Part shown: positions 33,052 through 42,801 of the stretch, one piece after another
How the letters are laid out: every line of letters begins with the position of its first letter
How positions within the stretch are numbered: the stretch's first letter is position 1
Assembly (NCBI GenBank): GCA_018780435.1
Contig: JADMJS010000455.1
Location: forward strand, 1 to 54,042
Length of the DNA: 54,042 nucleotides
Direction: 5' to 3'
Source: Myxococcales bacterium
GTDB taxonomy: Bacteria; Myxococcota_A; UBA9042; GCA-2863065
Made by a program: the position numbers and the translations under genes
Notes under the pieces: model-generated
Database searches by the model: none
Seen by the model: only the letters and a program-made list of their open reading frames with translations
Told to the model about the DNA's origin: nothing

Positions 33052-36000
33052 TCAGTTGCCGTTCATAATGATGACGTAGTTCTTGAAGCTCGGGTTGTTG
33101 GTGACGATGTCGAGCGCGCCATTGCCGTCGAAGTCGCCCGGGATGAGGTCGTACGACGCCTGGGACAGCGGCACTTCGAAGACACAGGAGAAGGTCCCGT
33201 CCCCGTTGCCCGGGAATACGCGCATGCCGGTGCCGCCGCTCACGAGCGCATCGGCGATGTCGTCGCCATTGAAGTCGGCGGCAGTCGCGCCATACAGGCC
33301 ACCGCCGGTGAGGTTGACGCGCGGTCCGAGGCTCCCGTTCCCGAGCGAGATGAAGAAAGAGGCGCTGACGGCGGCGTTGGTCGAGCTCACCAGGATGTCG
33401 CCCTTGGCGTCGGCGTCGAGCTTGACGATCTGGATCGTCTGAAGCTCTGCCACCGTCGTCGCCACGGGCGTGCCGAAGGTCCCTGTCCCGCCATTGACCG
33501 CGATGCGGAGCTTCGACGTCGAGTAGTTGCCCGCCACGACGTCGTCGACACCGTCACCGCTGACGTCGCCGACGTTGAGGTAGGAGGCGGCGTCAGCGAA
33601 GTTCAGGGTCGAACCCGCCGTAAACGTCCCGTCGCCGTTGCCGCGGAACGTTCGGATGATGGCGGACGTCGCGACGGTCATGACGAGGTCCGAGAAGGCG
33701 TCGCCGTCCACGTTGCCAGCCTCGAGCTGGTACGCTTGGTAGCCGAGGTTTGGAGCCGACAAGTAGACCGGCGCGGCGCCCGTGACGCCCTTCAGGATGT
33801 GGACCGACGTCCCGCACGTCAGCACCACGTCGCTGAGGCCGTCTTCGTTTACATCGGTGATCGCGATGGGACCGGGGTTCGAGCAGCCAGTGTAGGTCGA
33901 CGTCGCCCCGAAGGTCGTCGTCCCGGTCCCGAGACGCTTGATGGTGACCGTGACTCCGACAGCGTAGACGAGGTCGGTCTTCCCATCGCCATCGACATCG
34001 CCGACTTCGATCGAGTAAGGGACATTGAGACCCGTGCTGGTCGACGTCGGTGTCCCAAAGCCAAAGGGCCCATAGAGCCCAAAGAGCGACGTTGACGTCG
34101 TCGTATTACCGTACGCGTTGGCGATGGTCACCGGGACCTTGCCGATGACGTTCGGCGTCGCTGGCGTCACGGCCTTCACGCTCTGGGTGTTCGTCACGAC
34201 GATGCCCGTCGCGGGGAGCCCCGCGACTGTGACCACGGCGCCCGGCGCGAAGTTGTCGCCGGTGAGGGTGATGGTCCGTCCGCCATCATTCGGCGTGCAG
34301 GCCGGCGACACGCTGGTCAGCGTTGGCGCGGACACACACGTCTCGCCGAGGCAGGTGCCGGTCGCACACTGTGAGCCTGACGGCTTGGTCGTGAACGCCG
34401 TCGTCGACGTCGTCGGGGTGCATGCCCGGCACGAGTTCGTGGGGTCGAGCGCTGCCGACGCGTAATAGACGTTCGAGACGAGACAGCCCGCGCTGCAGAC
34501 TCCGACGTTGCAGATTTGGCCAGTGCCACAGGAGGTCCCGTTGGTCTTGTTCGAGTACCCGGTGACGGACAGGGTGTTGTTGCACGTGCGACAGACGCTC
34601 GTCGGATCCACGGCGCCGACGTTCACGAGCGCGCCATCGATGAAGCACGCAGTGTTGCAGGTGCCGGCGGCGCAGACTTGGTTGCTACCGCACGTCGAAC
34701 CGTCGGCCTTGTTCGACCACGACGTGAGGCTCGATGACGGCACACACCGCTGGCACTCGTACCCGGACCTGACGGCGTTCGGTTGGCGGAAGATCCCGGA
34801 GATGTAACAGCCGGTCGTGCACGTGCCGACGTTGCAGACCTCGGTGGCCCCACAGGTCGACCCGTTGGACTTGGTCGTCCACGACGTCTTGGAGGACGCC
34901 GGCTGGCAGATGCGGCAGGGGTTCGTCGGATCGAGCGCGCCTGCCGGGTACGAGGTGTTCGAGATGAAGCACCCGTCGCTGCACTGGCCGGACGTGCAGA
35001 TCCCCGTGGGGGAGCACGAGGTCCCGTTCGCGACCACGGTATAGGACGTCGTGGCGGTGGCGGGCGTGCACGCTTCGCACGCGTTGAGCGGGTTCTTCGT
35101 GGTTGGGGTGACGATGGCGCCTTCGATGAAACACGCGCTCTGGCAGGTCGTGCCGTTGCACACCTTCCCACTGGCGCAGGCCGAACCGAGCGAGACGGTG
35201 GACCAACCGGTCTCAAGCGTCGCGGGATCACACTTTTGGCAGGCATTGGATGGGTTGGGCGTCCCGGTCGTTACCAGGGCACCGGTGATCCAACACCCGG
35301 CCGCACACGTCCCCGCCTGGCAGAAGACACCGGCGCCGCAGTCCGTCCCGTTGGCTCGATTCGACCACGTCGTCGTCGACGTTCCGGGTGTACAGACCGC
35401 GCACGGGTTCTGGGGATCGACCGCGCCGCTCGCTTGGATGGCACCATCGATAAAACACTTGGCGAGGCAGCTACCCTCGTCACATACCTTCCCGGCGCCA
35501 CAGGCCGTTCCGGGCAGCACGTTGGACCACGCCGTCGTCGAGACCGACGGTTGACACGATTGGCACGTGTTACCCACGGGCGACGAACCCGGCTGCTTGA
35601 GCGCACCGGCGATGTAGCACTGCGACGCACACTGCCCCGAACCACACACGAGGCCTGTCCCGCACGCCGTACCGTCAGCGGCGTTAGAGGTCGCCTTGAC
35701 ATTCCTCGTGGGATCACACACTTGGCATGCCGTGCCAACGGTCTCCCCGGGCGCGAGGAAACTGTTGCTCACGTAGCAGCCCGTCTTGCAGGTGGCTTCG
35801 GAACACACCTTCCCAGTGCCGCAGCCCGTCCCGTCCGGCAGCCCCGACCAGTCGGTCGTGGACTGGACCGGATCACACGTTCGACAAGGGTTTCCGGGCT
35901 CGGCGGTGCCTTGTGCGACGACGGCGCCCGAGATGAAGCACGCCGACGTGCAGGTCCCGCTGCTGCAGATCTGCGCGAGCCCACAGGATGTACCGTTCTG

Positions 36001-39000
36001 GAGCGGGCTCCAGGCCGTGGTCGAGACGTCGGGCGCGCACGTCTGGCAGGTGCCGTTCATGGTCCCCGCCGCACGGTACTGACCACTGATCCAGCAGCCC
36101 GCCGCGCACTCACCCGCGCTACACACACTCCCGGCAGCGCACGTGGTGCCGATCGTCTTCGGTGTCCACGCCGTCGTCGAGACGAGGTTGCTGCAGATCC
36201 GGCAATTGCTCGTCGGGTCCGCGGCTCCTGCGTTCACGATGGTTCCGGCGATGTAACAGGCGGCTTTGCAGGTTCCGACGTTGCAGACCTGGCCGACGCC
36301 GCAAGCGCTACCTTCGTCGAGATCCGTCCACGCCGACGTACTCGTTGCGGGGGCACACTTTTGACAGGGGAACGAGGCCCGCGTCGCGTTCGGCGCAGCA
36401 AAGGCACCGTCGATGTAGCAGCCGGCCTTACAGACGGACGCGACACAGACGGAGCCGTCGCCGCAGACCGTCCCGTTCGCCCGGGTCGTCCACACCGACT
36501 TCGAGGTCACCGGTTGGCAGATCTGGCAAGGGTTCGCAGGGTTCGCTTCGCCGGCCGAGTAGCTCGTCCCGGAGATGAAACAACCATCGCTGCATTGCCC
36601 ATTGGTGCAGATACCCGTAGGTCCGCAGGAGCTCCCGTTCGGGAGGTTCGACCAGTCGGTCGTCGTCGTGGCCGGCGCGCAGTCTTCACACGCGTTGTCC
36701 GGGTTGAGCGTCGACGCGGTCTCGATGGCGCCTGCGATGAAGCAGGCCGCCTCGCAGGAGGCGCCGTTACACACCTTCCCCGTGGCGCATGCGGTGCCGA
36801 GCTCGACCGAGGTCCAGCCGGTCTCGTTCGCCGACGGCTCGCAGCGCTGGCACGGGTTGGCCGGATTGGCGGCGCCGGGGCTCACGAGGCTGCCCGCGAT
36901 CCAACACCCCGCCGTACACGAGCCACCCGTGCAGAAGGCGCCGTCGCCACAGTCCGTCCCGTTGGCGCGATCGGACCACGCCGACGTGGACACGGCGGGA
37001 TCACACTGACCACATGGATCAGCGGGGTCAACGGTCGAAGGGGCCTCAAGCTGGCCGGCGATGTAACACTCTGCCGCGCAGGTCCCGTCGTCACAGACCT
37101 TCCCAGCGGCGCAGGCCGTCCCGTCGGCGACGTTCGTCCAGTCCGTCGTGGCGGCGTCGGGTTGGCACGTGCGGCACACGTTGCCGGGCAGAGCGGTCTC
37201 GGGCTCCTCGATGCCGCCGCCGATGAAACACCCAAGATTACATGCACCTGCGTCACAGACCTGGCCGGCAGCACACGGGGTCCCGTCTGGCTCGGGCGTC
37301 GTCTCCGACGTCGACGTCAGCGGCTTGCATAGCTGGCACGCGGAGCCGACGGCTTCGTCCGCTGTGCGGTAGACACCGCTGACGTAGCAGCCCGCGAGGC
37401 AGGTGGCGTCATGGCAAACCTGTCCGGTGCCGCAGTCGCTCCCATTGACGCGCGGCGACCACGCCGTAGTGTCGACGCTAGGCTGGCAAGAGAGGCAAGC
37501 ATTGTCGCCCTTCTCGGTGCCGGCAGCGACGATCGCCTCGTCGAGATAGCAGGCCGTCTCGCACGTGCCGTCGTCGCATACTTGGCCGAGCGCACAGGGG
37601 CTGCCGTCGGGGACGGGTGTCCAGGCGGCCGTAGAGACGTCAGGAGCACACAGCAGGCATGGACCGTCATTGGCGCCCTGTGCCGTGAAGGTGCCGTCGA
37701 TATAACACCCGGTCTCACAGGTGCCCGCGATGCAGACGTCGCCAGTCCCGCACGTGGTGCCGTCCGGGCGGGCGGTCCAGGCTGCCGTGTTGTTCTCCGG
37801 CTCACAGCGCAGGCACGGCTGTTCAGCCGACGCGATGTTCGGTTCGACAAGGACGCCGTCGATGGCGCACCCGGCGACGCACGCAGCGGCCCAGCAGATC
37901 TGTCCAGCGCCGCAGACGTCGCCGTTCGAGACCGCCGTCCACGCGGTCGTCGACGCGGCCGGCTGGCAGCGCTCGCAGGGGTTCCCCTCTCGGAGCGCGC
38001 CCGCGGCCACGATCGCGCCATCGATGAAGCAGCCGGCGTCGCACTCACCGGCGTCGCACACGAGGCCATCGCCACACGGCGTGCCGTTCGGCGCCGCGAC
38101 GGTCGCTGTGGTGCTCTGCGCAGGTTCGCAGCGCTGGCATGCCGTGCCGACCGTGCCCCCCGGAGCGACGAACGCCCCATCGACGATGCAGCCGAGACCG
38201 CAGGAAGCGGCGTGGCAAATCTGGCCATCGCCGCAGTCGGCGCCGTCAGCGAGCGCGGCCCACTCGGTCTTGGAGGTCGCCGGGGTGCAGCGTTGGCACG
38301 CGTTCTCGGGGTTCAGTGCGTCTGGGGAATACCACGCGCCGTCGATGAAGCAGCCCTCCGAACAGACGCCCGACCAGCACAGGAGTTCGGCGCCGCACGC
38401 GTCACCATCGGGCTTCGGCGACCATGCGGACGTCGACAGGTCGGGCACGCACACCCGGCAAGGCTCCGTCGGATCGACAGCGTCCGGGGCGACGAAGGCG
38501 CCGTCGATGACGCAGCCCGGGGCGCACTCACCGGCCGCGCAGCCGCCACCCGTGCAGCCGGCCCCGTCGGCGACGGGCGACCAGGCCGACGTCGATCGAG
38601 CGGGATCGCAGACTTGGCAAACGGACCCCTCCGGGGCCTCGCCGGCGGCGACGAAGACACCGCTGATGAAACAGCCCGGTGCGCAGGCGCCTTCATTGCA
38701 GAGGCCCCCCGTGCACGCCGCGCCGTCGTCGATGTTCGACCACGCCGTCAGGTTCGTGGCGGCCGAGCAGCGTTGGCACGCGTTGGCCGGGTTCACCTCC
38801 GCCTCGGCCACGACGGCGCCGTCGATGAGACAGCCCGTGACGCACGCGCCGCCCGTGCAGTATCCGCCTTTGGCGCAGACGGTGGCGTCGGCGAGCGCGG
38901 TCCAGCTCGTCGCCGAGGCCGAGACGTTGCAGGTCTGACACGCGTTTTCGGGGTTGGCCGAGCCGTCGGCCACGGTCTCGCCGTCGATGACGCAGCTCGC

Positions 39001-39261
39001 CTGGCAGACACCGGCCTCACAGACCCCGCCGGGACACGCCGCGCCGTCCGGCGCGTCCACGAAACCAGCGGCGGAGTCGGGATCGCAGAGCTGGCAGGCG
39101 TCTTCGGGCGATGGCGCTCCAGCTTCGACCCGAACGCCGCCGACGTCACAGGTGGTGACCGCCACGTCAGGGGCAGCGACGTCGACGGTGGTCCCCGGTG
39201 AGCTCTCGCTACCACAAGCCAATACAGTCAGACATAGTGCGAATCGTAAGGCGTATTTCAA
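33052..39261 (-). CDS. Giant cysteine-repeat lipoprotein with IPT/TIG and FG-GAP propeller
   Basis: A 2069-residue surface lipoprotein. It begins at TTG 39261 with GGGAG seven bases upstream; the signal peptide MKYALRFALCLTVLAC ends in a lipobox. Residues about 36-1640 hold about 30 tandem modules of roughly 53 residues, each with six cysteines, of the form G-C-[FYWL]-I-x-G then N-x-C-x2-C, T-x-W, DG-x2-C, V-C, C. Residues about 1643-1730 are an IPT/TIG domain (TSVSPACTPNDGGRTITLTGDNF). The C-terminus is an FG-GAP/VCBS propeller with seven calcium-loop motifs, such as DVDGDGKTDLV, DVNEDGLSDVV and DFDGNGALDIV. It probably projects as a long disulfide-rigidified stalk with a ligand-binding head. 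No sorting tail is seen. Function unknown; adhesion is a guess. Confidence 0.88.
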   Translation of the reverse strand: MKYALRFALCLTVLACGSESSPGTTVDVAAPDVAVTTCDVGGVRVEAGAPSPEDACQLCDPDSAAGFVDAPDGAACPGGVCEAGVCQASCVIDGETVADGSANPENACQTCNVSASATSWTALADATVCAKGGYCTGGACVTGCLIDGAVVAEAEVNPANACQRCSAATNLTAWSNIDDGAACTGGLCNEGACAPGCFISGVFVAAGEAPEGSVCQVCDPARSTSAWSPVADGAGCTGGGCAAGECAPGCVIDGAFVAPDAVDPTEPCRVCVPDLSTSAWSPKPDGDACGAELLCWSGVCSEGCFIDGAWYSPDALNPENACQRCTPATSKTEWAALADGADCGDGQICHAASCGLGCIVDGAFVAPGGTVGTACQRCEPAQSTTATVAAPNGTPCGDGLVCDAGECDAGCFIDGAIVAAGALREGNPCERCQPAASTTAWTAVSNGDVCGAGQICWAAACVAGCAIDGVLVEPNIASAEQPCLRCEPENNTAAWTARPDGTTCGTGDVCIAGTCETGCYIDGTFTAQGANDGPCLLCAPDVSTAAWTPVPDGSPCALGQVCDDGTCETACYLDEAIVAAGTEKGDNACLSCQPSVDTTAWSPRVNGSDCGTGQVCHDATCLAGCYVSGVYRTADEAVGSACQLCKPLTSTSETTPEPDGTPCAAGQVCDAGACNLGCFIGGGIEEPETALPGNVCRTCQPDAATTDWTNVADGTACAAGKVCDDGTCAAECYIAGQLEAPSTVDPADPCGQCDPAVSTSAWSDRANGTDCGDGAFCTGGSCTAGCWIAGSLVSPGAANPANPCQRCEPSANETGWTSVELGTACATGKVCNGASCEAACFIAGAIETASTLNPDNACEDCAPATTTTDWSNLPNGSSCGPTGICTNGQCSDGCFISGTSYSAGEANPANPCQICQPVTSKSVWTTRANGTVCGDGSVCVASVCKAGCYIDGAFAAPNATRASFPCQKCAPATSTSAWTDLDEGSACGVGQVCNVGTCKAACYIAGTIVNAGAADPTSNCRICSNLVSTTAWTPKTIGTTCAAGSVCSAGECAAGCWISGQYRAAGTMNGTCQTCAPDVSTTAWSPLQNGTSCGLAQICSSGTCTSACFISGAVVAQGTAEPGNPCRTCDPVQSTTDWSGLPDGTGCGTGKVCSEATCKTGCYVSNSFLAPGETVGTACQVCDPTRNVKATSNAADGTACGTGLVCGSGQCASQCYIAGALKQPGSSPVGNTCQSCQPSVSTTAWSNVLPGTACGAGKVCDEGSCLAKCFIDGAIQASGAVDPQNPCAVCTPGTSTTTWSNRANGTDCGAGVFCQAGTCAAGCWITGALVTTGTPNPSNACQKCDPATLETGWSTVSLGSACASGKVCNGTTCQSACFIEGAIVTPTTKNPLNACEACTPATATTSYTVVANGTSCSPTGICTSGQCSDGCFISNTSYPAGALDPTNPCRICQPASSKTSWTTKSNGSTCGATEVCNVGTCTTGCYISGIFRQPNAVRSGYECQRCVPSSSLTSWSNKADGSTCGSNQVCAAGTCNTACFIDGALVNVGAVDPTSVCRTCNNTLSVTGYSNKTNGTSCGTGQICNVGVCSAGCLVSNVYYASAALDPTNSCRACTPTTSTTAFTTKPSGSQCATGTCLGETCVSAPTLTSVSPACTPNDGGRTITLTGDNFAPGAVVTVAGLPATGIVVTNTQSVKAVTPATPNVIGKVPVTIANAYGNTTTSTSLFGLYGPFGFGTPTSTSTGLNVPYSIEVGDVDGDGKTDLVYAVGVTVTIKRLGTGTTTFGATSTYTGCSNPGPIAITDVNEDGLSDVVLTCGTSVHILKGVTGAAPVYLSAPNLGYQAYQLEAGNVDGDAFSDLVMTVATSAIIRTFRGNGDGTFTAGSTLNFADAASYLNVGDVSGDGVDDVVAGNYSTSKLRIAVNGGTGTFGTPVATTVAELQTIQIVKLDADAKGDILVSSTNAAVSASFFISLGNGSLGPRVNLTGGGLYGATAADFNGDDIADALVSGGTGMRVFPGNGDGTFSCVFEVPLSQASYDLIPGDFDGNGALDIVTNNPSFKNYVIIMNGN
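34340..39155 (-). repeat. About 30 tandem six-cysteine modules, with higher-order periodicity
   Basis: By eye I count 29 full modules beginning C-[FYWLV]-[IV]-x-[GDN] plus one divergent first unit. Modules 8-19 resemble modules 18-29 at an offset of ten (for example 10 with 20, 11 with 21, 14 with 24, 16 with 26), pointing to an ancestral duplication of a roughly 1.6-kb block. Confidence 0.75.
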
Positions 39262-39446
39262 GGCGGGTCTCCCGATGGCTGATGCGACGGCTAACCGTAG
39301 ACGCGGACCTCCCCTCCCTCAAAGACAATGAACCATCGACATTTGTAGGAGCTCGAACGACACGACGAGAACCCAATGACCATCGAACGCGGACGCCGAA
39401 CGGAGCCAGCGACGCGCCGGTCATCGGCAGGGGTGGGAATGGGGCC

Positions 39447-40553
39447 CTACTTTGGAAGCAGCGCCGCGAGGTGAGGAGCCACCGCGTCCGCGAGGTGGGC
39501 CACGACCACGTCTGGAGCGGTGGCTTCGATGTGCGGGAGTCGAACGACGGGCGCCTTCGGGAGCTGGCGCGAGTAGTCGGCGGCGTGCTCCTCCGCCGCG
39601 CGGGCGCGGGCGAGGTACTCGTGATGAAGATGGCCCAGGACCTCCGTCACGACGTGGGGGAGCGCGGCCTCACGGGTGAGATCGTGCAGCCAATCGCCGG
39701 GCGGCGCCGCGGCCCGATTGAGGATGACGGCGTGCGCGCGCCGGCCGAGCTTCTCCAGCCGGCCGGCGAGGAAGAGCACGTCGTCGCGCGCCGCTGCCGT
39801 AGGCGCCGCGACCAGGAGGTAGTTGACGCGGTCGCCGAGGAGCAGCTCGGAGGCGCGCGCCGTCAGGTCGACGAAACGCCCACGCACGAGCGCGAGGTCC
39901 GAGAACATGGCCGCCGTGTCACGGAGGAGGTTCGGCCCCGTCACCTTCGCGAGCAGGTTCTCGATAGGCGCCGTGGCGCGCGCGAACCAGCTACGAGGGC
40001 CGCTGGTCGGCGCATCGCCTCGGCGGGTGATGCCGGCGAGCCACGTGACCACCCGGCCTCCGAGGAGCGCCGAGAGCCGAGCTGGATACGTAACGAAGTC
40101 AATAGCATGGCGCGATGGGGCCGTATCGATGACGATGACGTCAAACACGACGTTGCCGCCCTTCTTTGGCGCGGCCGCGTTCGCGACCAAGTTCATGGCG
40201 ACGAGCTCGTGTATTCCCGGCGCCGCGTCCGAGAGGCCGATGTAAAGGGGGTTCCGAAGCATACGCTCTTTGGCGGCGGGCTCCGTCTCGAAGAGGTAGT
40301 CAATGAAGGTGCGCATCGAGCGATGTGGGTCGGGCATGAGGGCCGACAGCGTGCCGCGCGTCCCCTCGGGGAGGGGGACGGTCGTAACCTCGTCGCTGAT
40401 CGTGACGCCCATCGCGCCGGCCAAGCGGCGGGCCGGGTCGATGGTGACGATGAGCGTTCGATGGCCGCTGTGAGCGAGCGCGAGCGCGATGGCTGCGGAA
40501 GTCGACGTCTTACCGACGCCGCCGCCACCGACGCAGACGATGACGCGGGTCAT
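39447..40553 (-). CDS. ArsA-family ATPase, distal gene
   Basis: A 368-residue cytoplasmic P-loop ATPase. Deviant Walker A at the start (CVGGGGVGKTSTSAA), the A-loop TIDPARRLAGAMG, and the Switch II-like VIDTAPSRHAIDFV (ArsA proteins have DTAPTGH). It lacks the duplicated halves of classical ArsA and the metal-binding cysteines of arsenite pumps, so arsenite export is unlikely; it is closer to single-domain GET3-like members. ATG 40553 overlaps the upstream stop (ATGA). It forms an operon with a second ArsA-type ATPase and an isoprenoid-synthase-like gene. Confidence 0.88.
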   Translation of the reverse strand: MTRVIVCVGGGGVGKTSTSAAIALALAHSGHRTLIVTIDPARRLAGAMGVTISDEVTTVPLPEGTRGTLSALMPDPHRSMRTFIDYLFETEPAAKERMLRNPLYIGLSDAAPGIHELVAMNLVANAAAPKKGGNVVFDVIVIDTAPSRHAIDFVTYPARLSALLGGRVVTWLAGITRRGDAPTSGPRSWFARATAPIENLLAKVTGPNLLRDTAAMFSDLALVRGRFVDLTARASELLLGDRVNYLLVAAPTAAARDDVLFLAGRLEKLGRRAHAVILNRAAAPPGDWLHDLTREAALPHVVTEVLGHLHHEYLARARAAEEHAADYSRQLPKAPVVRLPHIEATAPDVVVAHLADAVAPHLAALLPK

Positions 40554-41476
40554 GGATACCCCTGTTCACGGAGAACCCGCGCGACGGTCGCGACGGTCGG
40601 GTCGGTCGGGTAGAGCGGGACTGTCCAGAGCGTGCTCGGCCCCAGCTTGCCCGACCCACCACCGAGCCCTTCGAGGATCCTAGCGGCTTCGAGGCTCGCG
40701 GCGGCTCGCGACTCGAGGAGCGCGAGCAGCGCGCCCGCACCGCCGCCGGGCGAGGCAGCATGGAGGGCGCGAGTCTCGCGCATCGCGTCGGCGCCGAACG
40801 CGCGCGGGACGCGGTTGACGATGATGGCCGCCACGGGGAGCCCGGGGTCGCGCGCGATCGACGCACAGAGCTCGAGGGTCTCCTCGAGGACGAGCCGTTC
40901 CGGCAAGGTCACCACGATGGGAGAGGCGCGCCCTGGAGCGACGAGCTCGCGAGCGACGCGGTCGCAGAGGTCGAAGAGCGGGCCCGAGCCGAGGAAGGCG
41001 CGTCCTTGGCGAGCGGTACGGAGCCACGCGACGCCGTGGCCGGTAGCGGGCATGTCGACGACGACGCGGACGCCGGGCCGCTCGGCGGCGACTTGGCGCA
41101 CGGACTCCAGCATCGCGATCTCGCGAATCGCCGGCGCGGCGCGGAGCAGCGGACGCATGGCGAAGTTGTCGAGCGCGAGCTTGGCGAGCGTGGACGAGCC
41201 AAAGAGTGGGGTCGAGCCGCGGTGGATGGCTTCGTCCGCGTGGATGACCACGTGTTCGACGCCCACGCCCTCGGAACGACCGTCCCGTCCTGCGCCGAGC
41301 GCCCGGCGGCCGGACTCTCCGTCTCCGAACTCGACCAAGACGGCGCGGCCGCGGAGCTGCGCTTCGAGGACGGCGAGCGACGCCGCCATGGTCGTCTTGC
41401 CGACGCCGCCTTTGCCCATGACGAGGAGGGTGGGTGCGAGCACGAGGGGCGAGAGCGAGGGCGTGGCCTCGGTCAC
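40550..41476 (-). CDS. ArsA-family ATPase, proximal gene
   Basis: A 308-residue ATPase with MGKGGVGKTTMAAS near residue 19 and a Switch II-like segment VVDMPATGHGVAW. It differs clearly from its downstream relative and lacks metal-binding cysteines, so the two may form a heterodimer, as in paired ArsA-like proteins of some actinobacteria. GTG 41476 is chosen because it overlaps the stop of the upstream gene (GTGA); the longer frame is a shadow of that gene. Confidence 0.85.
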   Translation of the reverse strand: MTEATPSLSPLVLAPTLLVMGKGGVGKTTMAASLAVLEAQLRGRAVLVEFGDGESGRRALGAGRDGRSEGVGVEHVVIHADEAIHRGSTPLFGSSTLAKLALDNFAMRPLLRAAPAIREIAMLESVRQVAAERPGVRVVVDMPATGHGVAWLRTARQGRAFLGSGPLFDLCDRVARELVAPGRASPIVVTLPERLVLEETLELCASIARDPGLPVAAIIVNRVPRAFGADAMRETRALHAASPGGGAGALLALLESRAAASLEAARILEGLGGGSGKLGPSTLWTVPLYPTDPTVATVARVLREQGYP

Positions 41477-42552
41477 GCGGGCACCATCCCGTCGTCGGGA
41501 CGCGCGATCATGGCCTGGACCACTTCGACCATCATGAAGACGTAGGCCTCTCGGATGAAGCGCGTGTAGCGGGGCGAGCCGAGGCCGGTGCGGCGAACAA
41601 GGGCCTCGATCCCCCGCGTCGTGCGCTCCCAGGCGGCAGCGACGTCGGGGAACGTCCACTGGCCGAGCGTCGCGGGCGTCTCGCGACCGGCGGCGCGATC
41701 GGCGTCGAGGTCGAGGTAGTCGTCCATGATCTGGACGTACATCGACACGTCCACCATCCAGGCCCTCACGTCGTCGTCCGCGAAACGCGCCACCGGGAAG
41801 AGGAGCCCAGCGATGGTCCCTTCGACGCCGGCGCGACGGTGGCCGAAGCCGGCGGGATCGGGCACGCCGAGCTGGCCGCGCACCTCGGCGCGTATCCACT
41901 GATAGACCTGTGCCATCGCGGCGTCGAAGGTGCGGCGCGTCTCGCCGTCGAGCCCAGCGGCCATCGCGAGCGCGAGGCCTTGGGTGAGCGCTAGCTCGGG
42001 GGTGTCGGGCCGTTCGCGTCCGGCGATGATGGCCTCAAGACGGCGCCCTCGGGCCTCGGGCGGCTCGGTCATGCAGTGGTCGAAGACGTGGTCGACGACG
42101 ACGATGAACGCCGAGACGAGTGCGATGCGGCGGTGTTCGTCGTCGTACGCGAGCCGGCCGAGTGCGACCATCGCGGCACGCCCGATGAGACCGAGCAAGC
42201 GAGGCGGTACGGGCAAGCCGTTGCCGAGGGCCGTGACGACGCGGACGAGTAGCGGCCGATGTCGTCCACAGAAGAGCGCCGTATAAGGCGCCGAGGCGTA
42301 GAGGTCGCACGCGCCGATGCGGAGCTTTTCGCCGAAGGGGGTGCCGATGACGGTGGGCCACGTCCGTAGCACGATCGGCACCACGTGCCGCTCATGGTGG
42401 AGACGAGCAGTGCCTCTTATACCGCGCGCGAGATGAGCTGCGCGTGGATCGCCCTCGCCCATGAGCTCGGTGATGCGAGCGGCGCGGCTCGCGCGATCAC
42501 TCGTCACCACCGCCCCGGGACGCGCGGCATTGGGGACGGAACGGGTGGCCAT
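41473..42552 (-). CDS. All-helical protein, isoprenoid-synthase-like
   Basis: A 359-residue helical protein. Two Asp-rich segments stand out: VVVDHVFDHCMTEPP (about residues 130-145) and YVQIMDDYLDLDADR (about 275-290). Such paired Asp motifs bind Mg-diphosphate in class I isoprenoid synthases such as squalene/phytoene and terpene synthases. The spacing is compatible, but no family signature is definite, so this is a tentative call. The ATG at 42552 is preferred over a TTG at 42567; neither has a clear ribosome site. It is the first gene of the ArsA operon and lies divergent to the pilin gene with 249 bases between them. Substrate unknown. Confidence 0.5.
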   Translation of the reverse strand: MATRSVPNAARPGAVVTSDRASRAARITELMGEGDPRAAHLARGIRGTARLHHERHVVPIVLRTWPTVIGTPFGEKLRIGACDLYASAPYTALFCGRHRPLLVRVVTALGNGLPVPPRLLGLIGRAAMVALGRLAYDDEHRRIALVSAFIVVVDHVFDHCMTEPPEARGRRLEAIIAGRERPDTPELALTQGLALAMAAGLDGETRRTFDAAMAQVYQWIRAEVRGQLGVPDPAGFGHRRAGVEGTIAGLLFPVARFADDDVRAWMVDVSMYVQIMDDYLDLDADRAAGRETPATLGQWTFPDVAAAWERTTRGIEALVRRTGLGSPRYTRFIREAYVFMMVEVVQAMIARPDDGMVPA

Positions 42553-42801
42553 GGGCAGCGTCGACAAATCTGCGCCTCACGTCTCGGTAATCCCAGAGAC
42601 CACCGTGTCAGATGCGCCGATGCTAGCTCATTGTGCTCGCTCCGACGCCGACAATAGTGACTTGCGGTCGAATCTGCTCGAGAGCGCGACGTCGCGGTGG
42701 ATCGTGTCGTTGACGGCCCATCTGGCCGCCTCTAGCATGACGATGGGGCCAACCATCGACTTGCAGCGTCGACGCTGCGAGACAGACAGGGAGTTCGAGT
42801 C

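Noticed and set aside
34783..39201. Two very long plus-strand frames (849 and 596 codons) opposite the giant repeat protein.
   Set aside because: They are mirror frames of the cysteine modules, with no signal, motif or ribosome site. Their length follows from high GC and the repeat structure.
39447..41476. Interpretation of the ArsA-like genes as an arsenite resistance operon.
   Set aside because: No metal-binding cysteines, no arsB/arsR/arsC genes nearby, and each ATPase is single-domain.
42700..42801. Possible sigma-54 promoter before the pilin (TGG... and TTGCA).
   Set aside because: The spacing between the GG and GC elements is 16 bases instead of 10.
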